Of a stretch of 64,000 nt of DNA, positions 53,701-61,387 are shown piece after piece. Position 1 is the stretch's first letter. Each line of letters opens with the position of its first letter. The translations under genes and the position numbers were made by a program. The DNA is taken from positions 124,001-188,000 of the forward strand of contig JAQGDQ010000169.1 in assembly GCA_030141605.1 (NCBI GenBank), read 5' to 3'. This DNA comes from Tubiluchus corallicola (taxonomy: Eukaryota > Priapulida > Priapulimorpha > Priapulimorphida > Tubiluchidae). The notes beneath the pieces are model-generated. The model had not been told where the DNA came from. It saw only the letters and a list, made by a program, of their open reading frames with translations, and did no database searches.

Positions 53701-56295
53701 TTGAAAAATCATTGTATGCATATAACTATATAATTAGATCAGTTGTCCATGGTTTCTTCTTCTCTGTGTGATTTAGGCCCAATGAACAATATAGTTTTTT
53801 AGAAATAAAAAATAAAAAGTGAATGTCTCTTCCTTTTTGCCACATTTTAGAAACAAATTCTTACCACAGACGTCATTAAATTTCCATTATCAGTTATACC
53901 AAAACACAAATTTTTAACTTGTTTTGCACATAATAAATTTCGCAGAATTTAACAAGTTATGCTTGTCAATATGATTTTTTGAGTCCATGGACAACAATAA
54001 GAAAAATATGCTCACTCAGCACTAAAGCAAAAATCTCTAAGGATTTAGATGGTTTGAATTTTTGGTCTAGGATGATCATTGAATTCTCATTGCTTTCACC
54101 TCTTTTGCTGTTGCTAGAAGGTTAGATCATTCTCGGTCAACCGTTTATTGGAGTGGTAACAGCACGTTATACAACGTAACATGTAGGGAATACTGTTATT
54201 TTAGTACTGAAAACAGGAGCGTCAGGATTAATAGCATATCGGATGTTAATGAAAGACGGTGGTTGGCAATGGTTACAAACAAGTTGTAGGATGGTGTATA
54301 AAAGCAGCAAACCTGACTTCATCATCTGTACTCATCGACCATTACTGTATGTATTCACAAAAAATATGTAAACAATTGTACAGCTATTTTGAGCACTGTT
54401 ATGGAGTAACAATTGATGTTAAGTTCCTGAATTCAGTTCAACTCTGTTAAACGTAGTGATGAGCTCGCAAAAATATTATGATGTACTTGAGCCATGCGTA
54501 TTGAAAGCTAAGGAAACTTTTTTGCAAGGTTAGTAATGTGATGACTAATGATACTTCGGAGAAGCTGTGGTAATGTTTAACAAAAGAATAAACGCTTTGA
54601 CGCGATTCTGATTTTGAAAAATAGACGTATCACCAGTTCACCAGTTATGCTGTCATCATGTGATCTTGTGAATATTAGAACTTAAAACAATATCATTATT
54701 CATAATGTAATTTACATAGTAGACAAGCTGGAAATCCTAAATGACAGATTGTTGTCTTAATTTAAAGAAAAAGCTTAAAGACAAGCTGTACAGACACTAA
54801 TGACACCACGAAGACTATGGCTCTACAGGTTACTTTTGATATGCTTTTGTATTTTTTGTAAGCTAATGATTATTCTCTTTATTTATAGAGAGGAAGAAGG
54901 TCGTGATTTGATGAGTAAACGAAATGCTGACTTCAAGCTGGCATTTTTTCAGCCCCAATTGCTTGCCAGTAGCATGTATGACTTTGATAGTGATGTCGAC
55001 TACTTAATGCCAGGTGTGAAACAAGTACGAGCAAGAAAATCAAAGAAAGATTTGCTGAATACCAGCAGACAACGAGGATTTCTCGATGCCGAAGCACTGA
55101 ATGGTAGCCTACTTACACCATCAATTAAGCCAGAAGTAGTGTATAACTACCCAAGTATAGAGTATGTGACACATCCACTCTATCCTCCAGAATTTGATAG
55201 TAGATTCCTTCATGCTACTGACGATCATAGGTTTACTTGTTATCCAAATGGCTACTATTCTGATCACAGACAATTTGCCACTTCTTTACCCTATTCTAGC
55301 TCGACAGCCAAAAGCTCCAAGTATGGTTATGATTTACAACGGCATTGTTACCCGGAAGTTGGCTATGGTTTAGATGTGTGCAAAGCTGGTGTGTACTCAA
55401 ATGGGGCAGCATTACTGAAAGAAGATACATCAGCAGTGAACTTTTCAAGTGTAGTGGAAAATCCGCTAAAAGACTTAGATGCGCGGCATCATAATCCGTT
55501 TTATCAAAACCCAAGTATACTTTCCAGTGATCAACTGTTGTGCAATATGTCCGCCCAATATTCAACGTCGTATGATTTTTTGTGTGGTTCAGAACCTTAT
55601 TATTCCATACAATCAAAGACTTTAGAAGAACGTAACAAAACAAAAAGTTGTCGAGTCGTTGGTAATGTTTTAAGAAGGTCCTATTCTGACTCGCAAAGAG
55701 ATGAGTTGAGTGCAGCTTTTAAACTGCAGACAGATGTTCGACAGCCAACGTGGCCATCACCAAATCAAGCCTCAAGCATGTGGTGTGCTAGTTCGCTCAC
55801 CAATGGTGGTTCTCCACATTCTAGTCCAAATCCTGATACTAGTAAGTATGGTGCAAGCCAGAAATCATGTGCCGTGGTTTCAGAACAGCAAAGAACTCTA
55901 GAGATACCAGCAAATGGTGCTCATAATTCTTGTACAAAAGCCAGTGTAATCAAGTCTGCATGGCTTCCTCATCCAACAATACCGTCCAACCACAACAGCC
56001 GAATCAGAGAGTCATGCATCATCAGTACTGGTTCTGTGATCCGATGCGCAAATGATGCTGAGGTAATTAGACTACTTAAGTTACACTTTTCTAAAAATTT
56101 CACTGCATATCTGCTTTGTTCTCTTCAATTTTAGAATACCCACTACTTTTTTAACATCTGTCTCTGATAATGCACATCTACTTGTCTGTAATAGGTCTGT
56201 ATTTTTAGGTGGCAATACAAAAAGCGGTCAACGATGGTGCAATCAATCCTTTACTATCCTTCTCAGAAGTGACGAACACTTTACTGAATCACTGA
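12538..56295 (+). CDS. AHR: Aryl hydrocarbon receptor / spineless-type bHLH-PAS transcription factor (whole spliced gene, 11 coding exons)
   Basis: The spliced reading frame is 2,358 nt (785 residues plus stop): exons 12538-12578, 26967-27163, 50675-50793, 51255-51344, 51866-52001, 52392-52465, 53020-53210, 53546-53652, 54205-54346, 54889-56062 and 56209-56295. All introns are GT-AG and the phases join without a break. Domains in order are a basic N-terminus ([13 protein letters not shown]), bHLH at about residues 28-79 ([15 protein letters not shown]), PAS-A at about 120-240, PAS-B at about 265-370, then a variable activation region. Known for the family: the protein dimerises with ARNT/Tango in the nucleus and binds GCGTG cores; in insects it controls antenna, leg and dendrite identity, in vertebrates also xenobiotic response. 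PAS-B resembles the protostome form ([24 protein letters not shown]). The length fits the family (human AHR about 850, spineless about 880). Exon calls rest on homology and splice signals, not on transcripts. Confidence 0.95.
14585..14990 (+). repeat. Dispersed pyrimidine-rich repeat, copy 1, with (CT)n expansion
   Basis: About 200 bp from 14590 to 14785 match 37352-37557 closely, sharing TGTATGCTCGC, CCGTTCTTTGTTTCA and CATTCTTCTTAGCGTTTA in the same order. In this copy the match is followed by interrupted (CT)n to about 14955. A weaker match may resume after it. It lies in AHR intron 1. Confidence 0.75.
19648..19746. repeat. Mixed CAT/CAG/CAA trinucleotide repeat
   Basis: CATCAT-, CAGCAG- and CAACAA-type triplets in one block. 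Two opposite-strand open frames across it are low-complexity artefacts. Confidence 0.85.
21410..21504. repeat. GAT/GAA trinucleotide repeat
   Basis: Purine-rich GATGAT and GAAGAA triplets with interruptions. Confidence 0.8.
22815..22960. repeat. 47-bp tandem repeat, 3.2 copies
   Basis: Units start at 22815, 22862 and 22909 with a partial fourth at 22949. Shared core: ACGTTCAAATTTAGTT, then an A-run and CTACT. Each unit also carries a short inverted motif around TTGCAA and ACGT. Confidence 0.85.
26585..26890. repeat. Imperfect GAT/GAC triplet tract upstream of AHR exon 2
   Basis: Mostly GATGAT, GATAAT and GACGAC triplets over 300 bp, ending about 75 bp before the exon 2 acceptor. The 166-codon - strand frame here is a shadow of this tract and the exon. 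Confidence 0.8.
26967..27163 (+). CDS. AHR: AHR exon 2: bHLH DNA-binding and dimerisation domain
   Basis: The exon starts after the acceptor acatttcag and ends before gtaagg. It encodes residues 14-79 plus one base. The basic region [16 protein letters not shown], the loop [15 protein letters not shown] and helix 2 [17 protein letters not shown] are nearly invariant in the AHR family. SKRHRERLN is the DNA-contact segment. A GAT-repeat tract begins about 380 bp upstream and ends about 75 bp before the acceptor. Confidence 0.97.
28187..28730. repeat. Pyrimidine-rich tract with (CATT)n core
   Basis: About 540 bp dominated by C and T on the + strand, with CATT repeats at about 28464-28517 and CTTT repeats around 28555-28580. 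All the Phe/Ser/Leu-rich frames here are repeat artefacts. Confidence 0.8.
30420..30665. repeat. Decayed tetranucleotide array (CAGT/GATA/AATA-like)
   Basis: Recurrent CAGT, AGTC, GTTG and then AGATA and AATAAA tetramers, much degraded. It resembles the live compound array at 243-605. Confidence 0.6.
31501..31628. repeat. AT microsatellites and a 38-bp palindrome
   Basis: TA runs to about 31585, then a near-perfect palindrome at 31591-31628 centred on TATATATA with arms TAAAGTTGACGTTTTATAT; 18 of 19 pairs match. Confidence 0.85.
37350..37725 (+). repeat. Dispersed pyrimidine-rich repeat, copy 2, with (CA)n expansion
   Basis: Second copy of the family seen at 14585, same orientation, in AHR intron 2. 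At the same internal position it carries (CA)n (from 37559) instead of (CT)n. After the array, CGCTATTTTTGTCACTATTG resembles the sequence after the array in copy 1. Confidence 0.75.
39488..39529 (+). promoter_or_regulatory. Pair of AHR-response-element-like motifs in AHR intron 2
   Basis: TTGCGTG at 39488-39494 and 39523-39529 match the TNGCGTG core bound by AHR:ARNT and Spineless:Tango. A reverse copy (CACGCAA) lies at 40074-40080. Confidence 0.35.
41552..41862. repeat. Facing (CT)n and (GA)n arrays
   Basis: (CT)n at 41552-41614 and interrupted (GA)n at about 41736-41862, separated by about 120 bp including a GTGCGCGCGTACACACAC stretch. The arms are complementary and could form a long hairpin. 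All frames over it are artefacts. Confidence 0.9.
42793..42806. promoter_or_regulatory. X-box-like (RFX) motif in AHR intron 2
   Basis: GTTCCCATAGCAAC fits the RFX pattern GTTNCCATRGNAAC at every fixed position. An E-box CACGTG is at 42714-42719. The surrounding 250 bp are of higher complexity than neighbouring intron. Confidence 0.45.
43530..43690. repeat. Degenerate CCAA/GTCA tetranucleotide array
   Basis: CAGTCAG then ACCAACCAACC-type repeats with many substitutions. Confidence 0.7.
43825..44125. repeat. Degenerate minisatellite with AGTACCAAA core
   Basis: About 15 irregular units of roughly 16-18 bp, core TTTTCTAGTACCAAAC with variants. The - strand stays open for 91 codons as [11 protein letters not shown]-like sequence; I treat this as a repeat effect. 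Confidence 0.75.
46185..46255. repeat. TA-rich repeat with ACTATAGTAATATATA units
   Basis: Short tandem ACTATAGTAATATA blocks and a TA run. Confidence 0.75.
48773..48905 (+). mobile_element. Probable degenerate LINE ORF2 C-terminal fragment
   Basis: One frame reads [14 protein letters not shown], and a +1 shift continues [16 protein letters not shown]. The pattern APKxWNSxPxxxxxA.S...LKK.L is seen near the end of many LINE polyproteins. A stop and frameshift show it is dead. An A/T-rich tail continues to about 49090. It lies in AHR intron 2 and is a different region or family from the 6.3 kb piece. Confidence 0.45.
50675..50793 (+). CDS. AHR: AHR exon 3: linker between bHLH and PAS-A
   Basis: It joins exon 2 in phase to give [10 protein letters not shown] and continues to QIDVNDINL, residues 80-119. 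The acceptor is ttttcag and the donor gttagt. The linker is variable in the family; here it carries a short His run (RHHHTSQE). It is followed by phase 0, as in the expected AHR structure. Confidence 0.9.
50794..51254 (+). other. AHR intron 3
   Basis: 461 bp, gttagt to tttttcag. Nothing recognised inside. Confidence 0.85.
51255..51344 (+). CDS. AHR: AHR exon 4: start of PAS-A
   Basis: Thirty codons (residues 120-149) encode [20 protein letters not shown] and then an ETYLGFHQ segment, the first strands of PAS-A. The acceptor is tttttcag and the donor gtacag, the latter being a less common donor. Phase is 0 on both sides. Confidence 0.95.
51382..51665. mobile_element. MITE-like DNA transposon in AHR intron 4, possibly hAT-type
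   Basis: A 284-bp GC-richer block starts CAGGACTTACCAATAGGCC and ends AAATCCGACCCTG, whose complement begins CAGGGTCGGATTT. These form imperfect terminal inverted repeats. Flanks AACTTAAT (51374-51381) and AACGTAAC (51666-51673) match at 6 of 8 positions, consistent with an old 8-bp target duplication. Internal GGCC..TGGTAGGCC motifs occur near both ends. No transposase is encoded. Confidence 0.55.
51866..52001 (+). CDS. AHR: AHR exon 5: PAS-A core
   Basis: It encodes residues 150-194: [20 protein letters not shown], then [16 protein letters not shown]. [17 protein letters not shown] is an AHR-family signature. It ends in phase 1 at gtatgc. Confidence 0.96.
52002..52391 (+). other. AHR intron 5
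   Basis: 390 bp, gtatgc to tttgtttag. Nothing recognised inside. Confidence 0.85.
52392..52465 (+). CDS. AHR: AHR exon 6: [15 protein letters not shown] segment
   Basis: This 74-nt exon encodes residues 195-219 ([20 protein letters not shown], then TSGFL). The acceptor is tttgtttag and the donor a consensus gtaagt. The LLDNTSGFL block is strongly conserved in AHR proteins. Confidence 0.96.
52893..53049 (+). repeat. Three-copy 52-bp tandem repeat spanning the exon 7 splice acceptor
   Basis: Units at 52893-52944, 52945-52995 and 52996-53049 share CA(C/T)AAGT, a T-rich run, a (C/T)AG-type site, GGTT(G/A)(A/G)AAAT-like sequence and GAA(A)GAATGAT(A/G)TT. The third unit is the functional acceptor and the first ten or so codons of exon 7. 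The first keeps GCACAG, the second TTGTAG. Confidence 0.85.
53020..53210 (+). CDS. AHR: AHR exon 7: end of PAS-A and start of PAS-B
   Basis: It encodes residues 220-282 plus two bases: [15 protein letters not shown], then [20 protein letters not shown] and [13 protein letters not shown]. The 5' end of the exon is the last copy of a three-copy tandem repeat (52893-53049). The donor gttcgt is weak, and the reading frame stays open for another 100 nt or so into the intron. Leu275 sits where the vertebrate dioxin-binding receptor has Phe. Confidence 0.95.
53211..53545 (+). other. AHR intron 7
   Basis: 335 bp, gttcgt to ggtttctag. The coding frame of exon 7 stays open to 53313, so retention would add about 34 residues and then stop inside PAS-B. 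Confidence 0.8.
53546..53652 (+). CDS. AHR: AHR exon 8: PAS-B
   Basis: It encodes residues 283-318: [20 protein letters not shown], then [16 protein letters not shown]. The GGYDxxHYDDLxYVAxAHQE run is characteristic of protostome AHR/spineless. It ends in phase 1 at the consensus donor gtaagt. Confidence 0.96.
53653..54204 (+). other. AHR intron 8
   Basis: 552 bp, gtaagt to ttattttag. Nothing recognised inside. Confidence 0.85.
54205..54346 (+). CDS. AHR: AHR exon 9: end of PAS-B
   Basis: It encodes residues 319-365 plus two bases: [20 protein letters not shown], then [19 protein letters not shown] and IICTHRPL. It joins exon 10 as LLEEEGRDL, matching the conserved end of PAS-B. Cys360 and His362 replace residues equivalent to mouse Ala375 and Gln377 of the dioxin-binding pocket. 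Confidence 0.96.
54347..54888 (+). other. AHR intron 9
   Basis: 542 bp, gtatgt to tttatag. Its last 89 bp form an open frame with exon 10 and encode a hydrophobic stretch, which is not part of the protein. Confidence 0.85.
54889..56062 (+). CDS. AHR: AHR exon 10: post-PAS-B segment and activation region
   Basis: This 1,174-nt exon encodes residues 366-757. It opens with the conserved [20 protein letters not shown] and then a basic patch RARKSKKD (413-420). The rest is low-conservation sequence rich in Ser, Tyr, Asn, Pro and His. There is no Gln-rich tract of the kind seen in vertebrate AHR activation domains. The reading frame extends upstream to 54800 as a hydrophobic stretch, but the acceptor tttatag at 54882-54888 and continuity with exon 9 place the exon start at 54889. 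Donor: gtaatt. Confidence 0.93.
56209..56295 (+). CDS. AHR: AHR exon 11: short C-terminal exon and stop
   Basis: It encodes residues 758-785 and a TGA stop. The predicted tail is [20 protein letters not shown], then VTNTLLNH. It joins exon 10 in phase 0 after the acceptor atttttag. The hydrophobic [14 protein letters not shown] looks like a conserved C-terminal peptide, which is an inference since no alignment was run. Without splicing, exon 10 would read through into intron sequence and stop at 56132-56134. Confidence 0.85.
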   Translation: MAIQKAVNDGAINPLLSFSEVTNTLLNH

Positions 56296-56737
56296 AATGG
56301 GAAGACAGTGTTGACATCACATGCTCAAACCACATTGCCACAACTAAAATGAATGAACTATTTATTTGTTAGTACTTAACAAATGTCTACCACAAACATG
56401 CCAAATTCGGGGTTTAAGGCCATTAGATGTCTACATTCAAAATCTTCTTTAATCTAACTAGATTTTACTGGACTGTTTTATGTAGTTTATGTATTTCTCT
56501 CGAAAATAATCGTCAGCTATGAAACAAAAATTGTATACTAAATGTATGCATGTGATTTAAAAAGTATCCTCAGGCAAATTTTGGGGGGAACTTTTTAACT
56601 TTTGCCATGTTTCCTAAGTTCTTGGTCTACAATATTGGACTTAATTCTGTGATGATAAAACCCTAGAGCAGTCTGAAAAGATCTGGAGTACTTCATCCGA
56701 GCCACACTGCCCACTTATTTTTCCGTCTTTCTGGTAT

Positions 56738-56743
56738 AATAAA
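56738..56743 (+). terminator. Candidate AHR polyadenylation signal
   Basis: AATAAA lies about 440 nt after the AHR stop codon. A second AATAAA is at 58292-58297. The true 3' end cannot be decided without transcript data. Confidence 0.35.
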
Positions 56744-59700
56744 AACTGCACAAGAAATGAAAAATTAATTATGTAATATATCAGATGACAGCATTCACAT
56801 ACTGTTCAAAATTTGTGTTTTATGATACCAGATTCAGATGGAGGTGTTCTAATTCTGCTAAAATTCAGCAAGTTATATTCAAGGCCTATTGAAATTTAGG
56901 TGATACCTACCGCAAATTTTATATTCACATTTTTAAATAATTACAATCCACCACAGTTACATGATCAAAATCTTTATTTAAAAAACTGCAAATTGAAATA
57001 GCTATACTATACAAACTGAGCTGTACTTGTTTTTTGTCGTCACCTGAAAGGCTGAAAGCACCTTCGCAGAGTTCAGGGAATATAATATTCTGAATTATCA
57101 TGACACGTTTGGCAACCAGAGTTAAGAATGGCACAGAGGCTGATCAGTGAATGGGTGGGTCAGTGCAGTGTCTCATTTTACAGCCACTGCCTTTATAAAT
57201 ATTGTGGTAGAAGTACAGTTTAATTTATAACAAATAGCTCATTAAAGCCTCATTTTGAACTACAACTGTAGTGAGGTAATCATTTGTCTAATGAGAATAA
57301 CAATAACTATGTAAGCACGTCATGTTTTTTACAATTAAAATTTCAAATGCAAACTAGTCAGTATAAAAAGAAATTAGCATGTGCCAGAAAATTGAACTGT
57401 ATAGTGCACAGTCAGCAACCTATACTCTCCATCACCTATTTGCATAACTTATTTAAATTGAGACTAATGTTAAATTCTAATGCTTTAATTTATACATTGA
57501 TAGTTAAGGGCTTTTATAATTATATATACATATGTATTTTTGGGGTAAGGTGATTATAAAAGGCAGATCATTAATTAATTACATTCTTCATCCAAAGTTA
57601 CGTGTTGTTTTATGTTGTGTTGGCAGTCCCAACAAATATCTCTAAAAATTGTATATAAGCCATGTTGCACTGTTATTTTATTTATTTATTATTGCAATGT
57701 ATACAATGTATATAATGTGCTTTTGATGTTAACTAGACAACTTTTGTAAGTGTATTTTTTCTAAGTGGTTATACAGCGAATGAAAATAACTTTTTAAAAG
57801 CTTTGATTATTTTAACAATGTAAGGCGCAAAACATGTTTATGTGAGTATGTTTACACACGTTGCAGATGGATCACGATGTTTTTTTGCAATTAAAGTCAA
57901 GCTACAAAAAACAATGTCACGTAAAATTATTGTGTAGTGGAACAATGCAATCTTACCAATGTCAATTCTCTAACATATATACGAATTTCTTTTTGAGAAA
58001 ATGATCAGTGTCTTATAAAGTGCACATTTGTTTTGTGTTTAATTTTTTAATTATTGTTCTGGCAATACTGTTGCAGCTGCGAATGAGGTTACTGCTTTTG
58101 TTGTCGACATGTCGTTACTTTTATTCAATGTGGCACACTACAAGCAAGTACCTACTAATCAACACTTAACATCAGAGCACACTTATTATGTTCATGGTTG
58201 AAAGAGAGTCAAAATTTACCTAATCATCAAGAATTATTCTCGAAAATGAGACACTAAACCAGCAGAGGTGTTTTAGTCACATATGCTCCAAAATAAACAT
58301 ATATATAAAATTCGAGGCCACAGCTCCGACGACGGCACCATTTCTGGCGATCTATATATCAAACGAAAGGTCTCAATCTAGTGTCATGCCATTGGGGATT
58401 TATTTTTCGAATAGGACCCACCGGGGGGCGAAAAACCTCCAAACCACTTTCCAGCCGTTTTTTGCAAAACTTATCTCTTATTTCTGGAGAATGGGAATAG
58501 GCCATGGTGGTGCTGGCCCGTTCAGAGGTGGGTGTAGTCACTGCGTCCCGTAAAGGACGTTTTCCTGTATCCAACTCTCAATTTTTTCGAAATTTTGGCC
58601 AAATGCCTGTAGAAAAAAACGTTCTAGAGGCGCTTAGTGTGACTCTTGGAAGGAGATATATGGCTCTTTAGAAAGAGGAAAAACGGGGCTACAGGGCTAC
58701 AAGAACACGAACAACATGGTGTAGGCTATATTTTAGGACACATCTACCAAGAGGAGTGATGACGAGTTAATTAGATTTTCCATTTTTGGCAATCTTCGCT
58801 TGGAAAACTGCTGAAGCAAAGCCATTGTTCTGATGCATCCACTATACTCTGCCTATAACCTTATAAATTTAATTCAGTAAGAGCTGCTACTGGCTTTGCA
58901 TTATAAATGAGGACTATGTAGGATGTTCGCGTATTAGTGATTATAAGTGTATTTAAATGCAAAATTTTTTGCGTGGCCTACGCTAGTTAAATAATAATTA
59001 CCTCGGATACTCAAATTTCATTAAACTTTCAAAGCTACGTGTGGCTCAGTGAATTTACTAAGATTGGCAGCAGCGCCTTCTGTCACGACAAATAGAAGGC
59101 AGTACTGTGATAACCATGATATTGAACTGCTGTGTTAGTTTCATACGATGTAAAGCCCATTTTTCATGACATCATACGTTTAAGCAGTACGGTAACACCT
59201 ATACAAATGTGCTTAATTCGCAAGGGAAGAAGCCTGCCATTGCACAAACTGTAGTCAGTTTCTGACATAAGCAATAACTGTGTTCGGTTGCCGTTAATTA
59301 CCTTTCAAAGCTAATTATTCAAATATAAGGAACAATTGTTAACTTTTATAGGCAAGAAAATGTATATTTTGGACAGTAAATTAAAATGAGATTGAGTCTA
59401 CACAATCGTCCAGTCTTCCTTTAACTGGAAGCATTTTACCCGATTAAAGTAACCAGAAATAATTTTCACGATGGTTACCTACACAGTTACTAACCAAGCT
59501 AGGCACTACTTAATCTAGTCATTAAATCACACCATCGCTACTCGGCTATTCCCATCGCCCATCATGCAATGCTTCTATAGTCATTACTATCCATATTTGT
59601 TTCGATTGCAACTGTGGATAAAGCTCATCTCAAAATGCTGCATGAAAGGTTGATTTTGAGTCACGTTAATCATTAAGAATGTAACAATATCTATACTGGT

Positions 59701-60208
59701 TCATTTTGTTTATTATTCTCTTATGCTTGAAAGCCATTCTTCAATAGATTATGCTTTAAGAACCCAATAACAAATATTTTGTCTAGTGTATACAACTTGC
59801 AGCAAACATGTTCAAGTACTGATGTACATACAGTGTGTAACTAAATTATACAATAACAATAACAGCATACAACTTAGAGAAGCATGAAAACACTAACGAG
59901 GTCGGACTGTCTAAAATTTGGTATTATACAGATTTTTCTTGTAAGGATAAATCTGACCCTTTTTTCAGTCGACTTATAATACAATGACTAAAGTTGACCC
60001 AAACAACCACTATCAGAAAATTAGATATACTGGCACCTCTTAAATTCACACCAATAAAATAAAAAAAATGATGATGATGCTAATCAATAGTATGCATACT
60101 ATCGACAAGTATGCTTACCAATGTCAGAAACTTAACCATAATACAAATGCTTTTAAAACAAATTTCATTCATGACGATTACATCTTGAACATATGTAGAT
60201 TCTAGATC

Positions 60209-60214
60209 TTTAAT
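60209..60214 (-). terminator. Candidate polyadenylation signal of the zinc-finger gene
   Basis: ATTAAA on the - strand about 95 nt after the stop codon. An AATAAA on the same strand lies farther down at 59709-59714. Confidence 0.3.
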
Positions 60215-60306
60215 TTAAAGGTTTAGCTACCTGTTACCTTCATTAATCTATAATGTTATAGTATAAAAACTGATACCTAAATAAACCAACTGACAAATCG
60301 GCATGC

Positions 60307-61236
60307 TTAACTATTTTTTATCATTATGCCAGCTGCTATAAAACCTGGCAATTGCGTTGTTAGTTTATTCTCATTACGAAAATCCTCACCTGGTAATAAT
60401 GGCAAATGAGAAAGCTTATGAGATCTAGCTGCTGCCATCATAACATCTCTGCAATCTGGACTTACTTCACTCTGCTGAGTTATCGGTACTGGTGCAGGAA
60501 ATATGGCATCATTACGTGCACAGCTATTGTGGACATCAGATTTCAACTTTCTGTCATCATTTCCTGGACATTTCTGTACATGATTTTTTAACTTGTCTGA
60601 CCGGGTATATTCTGCTGGACAGTTCATGCATTTATACAACTTTGCGTTATGTCTTTCAGCAGAGCTTAATTGCATTTTATTGTCAGCTGTTGTTTGGCAT
60701 TTCTGTGAGTGTTTTTTCAGTTTGTCAGACCTACTATAAGCTGCATGGCAGTGAAGGCACTGATAGGGTTTAATCCCACTATGGATGATTTTGTGACGCT
60801 TTAATTTGTCGGTTCGCGCAAATGCTGCACCGCAGGCATCACACATGTGTGGTTTATCTCCCGTGTGTGTCAGCAGATGGCGCTTCAAATGACTGTTAGA
60901 ACGGAATTCTTTAGTGCAGATATTGCAATGACGAGTTTTTCCACCATCATGGTGCCATCCTAAATGTTCTGTCAAATGACAAACATCTCTGAAACTGTCA
61001 GAACACAATGGACAATCATGCATTTTTGCTTTGTCATTCTTACTTGTATCAACACTCGGTTCTTTTCTTACATGCAGCTCAGACTTGATTTTGTTTTTTG
61101 CACTGTGTTTATTTTGTCCCCCTGTGATGACTTCGCACTCTTGTAAAAAGAAATGGTCCTCAAGCAGCTTTCTGCTGGCAAAATGTTTAAAGCAATAGTG
61201 ACATGCATACGATGACTGACTTTCTTCAGGATCCAT
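60307..61236 (-). CDS. C2H2/C2HC zinc-finger protein, probable nuclear DNA-binding factor
   Basis: An uninterrupted frame of 309 codons plus TAA. The start is the ATG at 61236 (MDPEESQ), with A at -3 and G at +4. The frame stays open upstream without an ATG until an in-frame TAA just before 61314. Six zinc-finger-like modules are visible: C12/C15/H28/C34, C75/C78/H91/H95 or H96, C104/C107/H120/H124, C132/C135/H148/H152, C160/C163/H176/C180 and C203/C206/H219/C223. Linkers HTGDKPHMC and HSGIKPYQC are typical of classical arrays. The last three fingers share the helix R[ST]DKLK[RKN]. No KRAB, BTB, PR or SCAN domain is seen. The 85-residue tail is low complexity without a recognised motif. I do not recognise the orthologue. 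It is convergent with AHR, about 4 kb away. Confidence 0.9.
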   Translation of the reverse strand: MDPEESQSSYACHYCFKHFASRKLLEDHFFLQECEVITGGQNKHSAKNKIKSELHVRKEPSVDTSKNDKAKMHDCPLCSDSFRDVCHLTEHLGWHHDGGKTRHCNICTKEFRSNSHLKRHLLTHTGDKPHMCDACGAAFARTDKLKRHKIIHSGIKPYQCLHCHAAYSRSDKLKKHSQKCQTTADNKMQLSSAERHNAKLYKCMNCPAEYTRSDKLKNHVQKCPGNDDRKLKSDVHNSCARNDAIFPAPVPITQQSEVSPDCRDVMMAAARSHKLSHLPLLPGEDFRNENKLTTQLPGFIAAGIMIKNS

Positions 61237-61387
61237 ATTCAAAGTTTTAACAAAAATATCACGTTGACAATTGTCGACAAGAGTACATTGATATGATAGA
61301 ATCACAGCAATCAAAACTAGTTAATTCAGATATTTCACACGATTGGTCATCCAAGTCATCCAAATGTCATATCACTCAGTAACACAT
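61237..61387 (-). other. Candidate 5' untranslated part of the zinc-finger coding exon
   Basis: On the - strand a good acceptor (pyrimidine run, then TTTTTTGCAG) ends at 61388. The 151 nt from there to the ATG contain stops in the coding frame, so they would be untranslated. Confidence 0.45.

Larger units (their letters stand above)
56296..60306. other. Convergent intergenic region with both 3' untranslated regions
   Basis: No gene seen. A block at about 58310-58770 is clearly more GC-rich and complex than its flanks and may be an inserted repeat. The - strand frame in it (58574-58359) starts at TTG and has no known motif. One TTGCGTG site lies at 58969-58975. Confidence 0.5.

Noticed and set aside
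54800-54888. Hydrophobic N-terminus ([17 protein letters not shown]...) of the longest open frame, resembling a membrane anchor
   Set aside because: It is the end of intron 9. The acceptor tttatag and the in-phase join to exon 9 (THRPLLEEEG) show that the protein begins this exon at 54889.
58359-58574. 71-codon minus-strand frame (RPLRDAVTTPTSER...)
   Set aside because: It starts at TTG, has no ATG and no known motif; more likely part of an inserted repeat.
61237-61314. N-terminal extension of the zinc-finger frame by 26 codons
   Set aside because: It would start at TTG. The first in-frame ATG at 61236 has a good context, and an acceptor lies upstream, so the extension is leader sequence.
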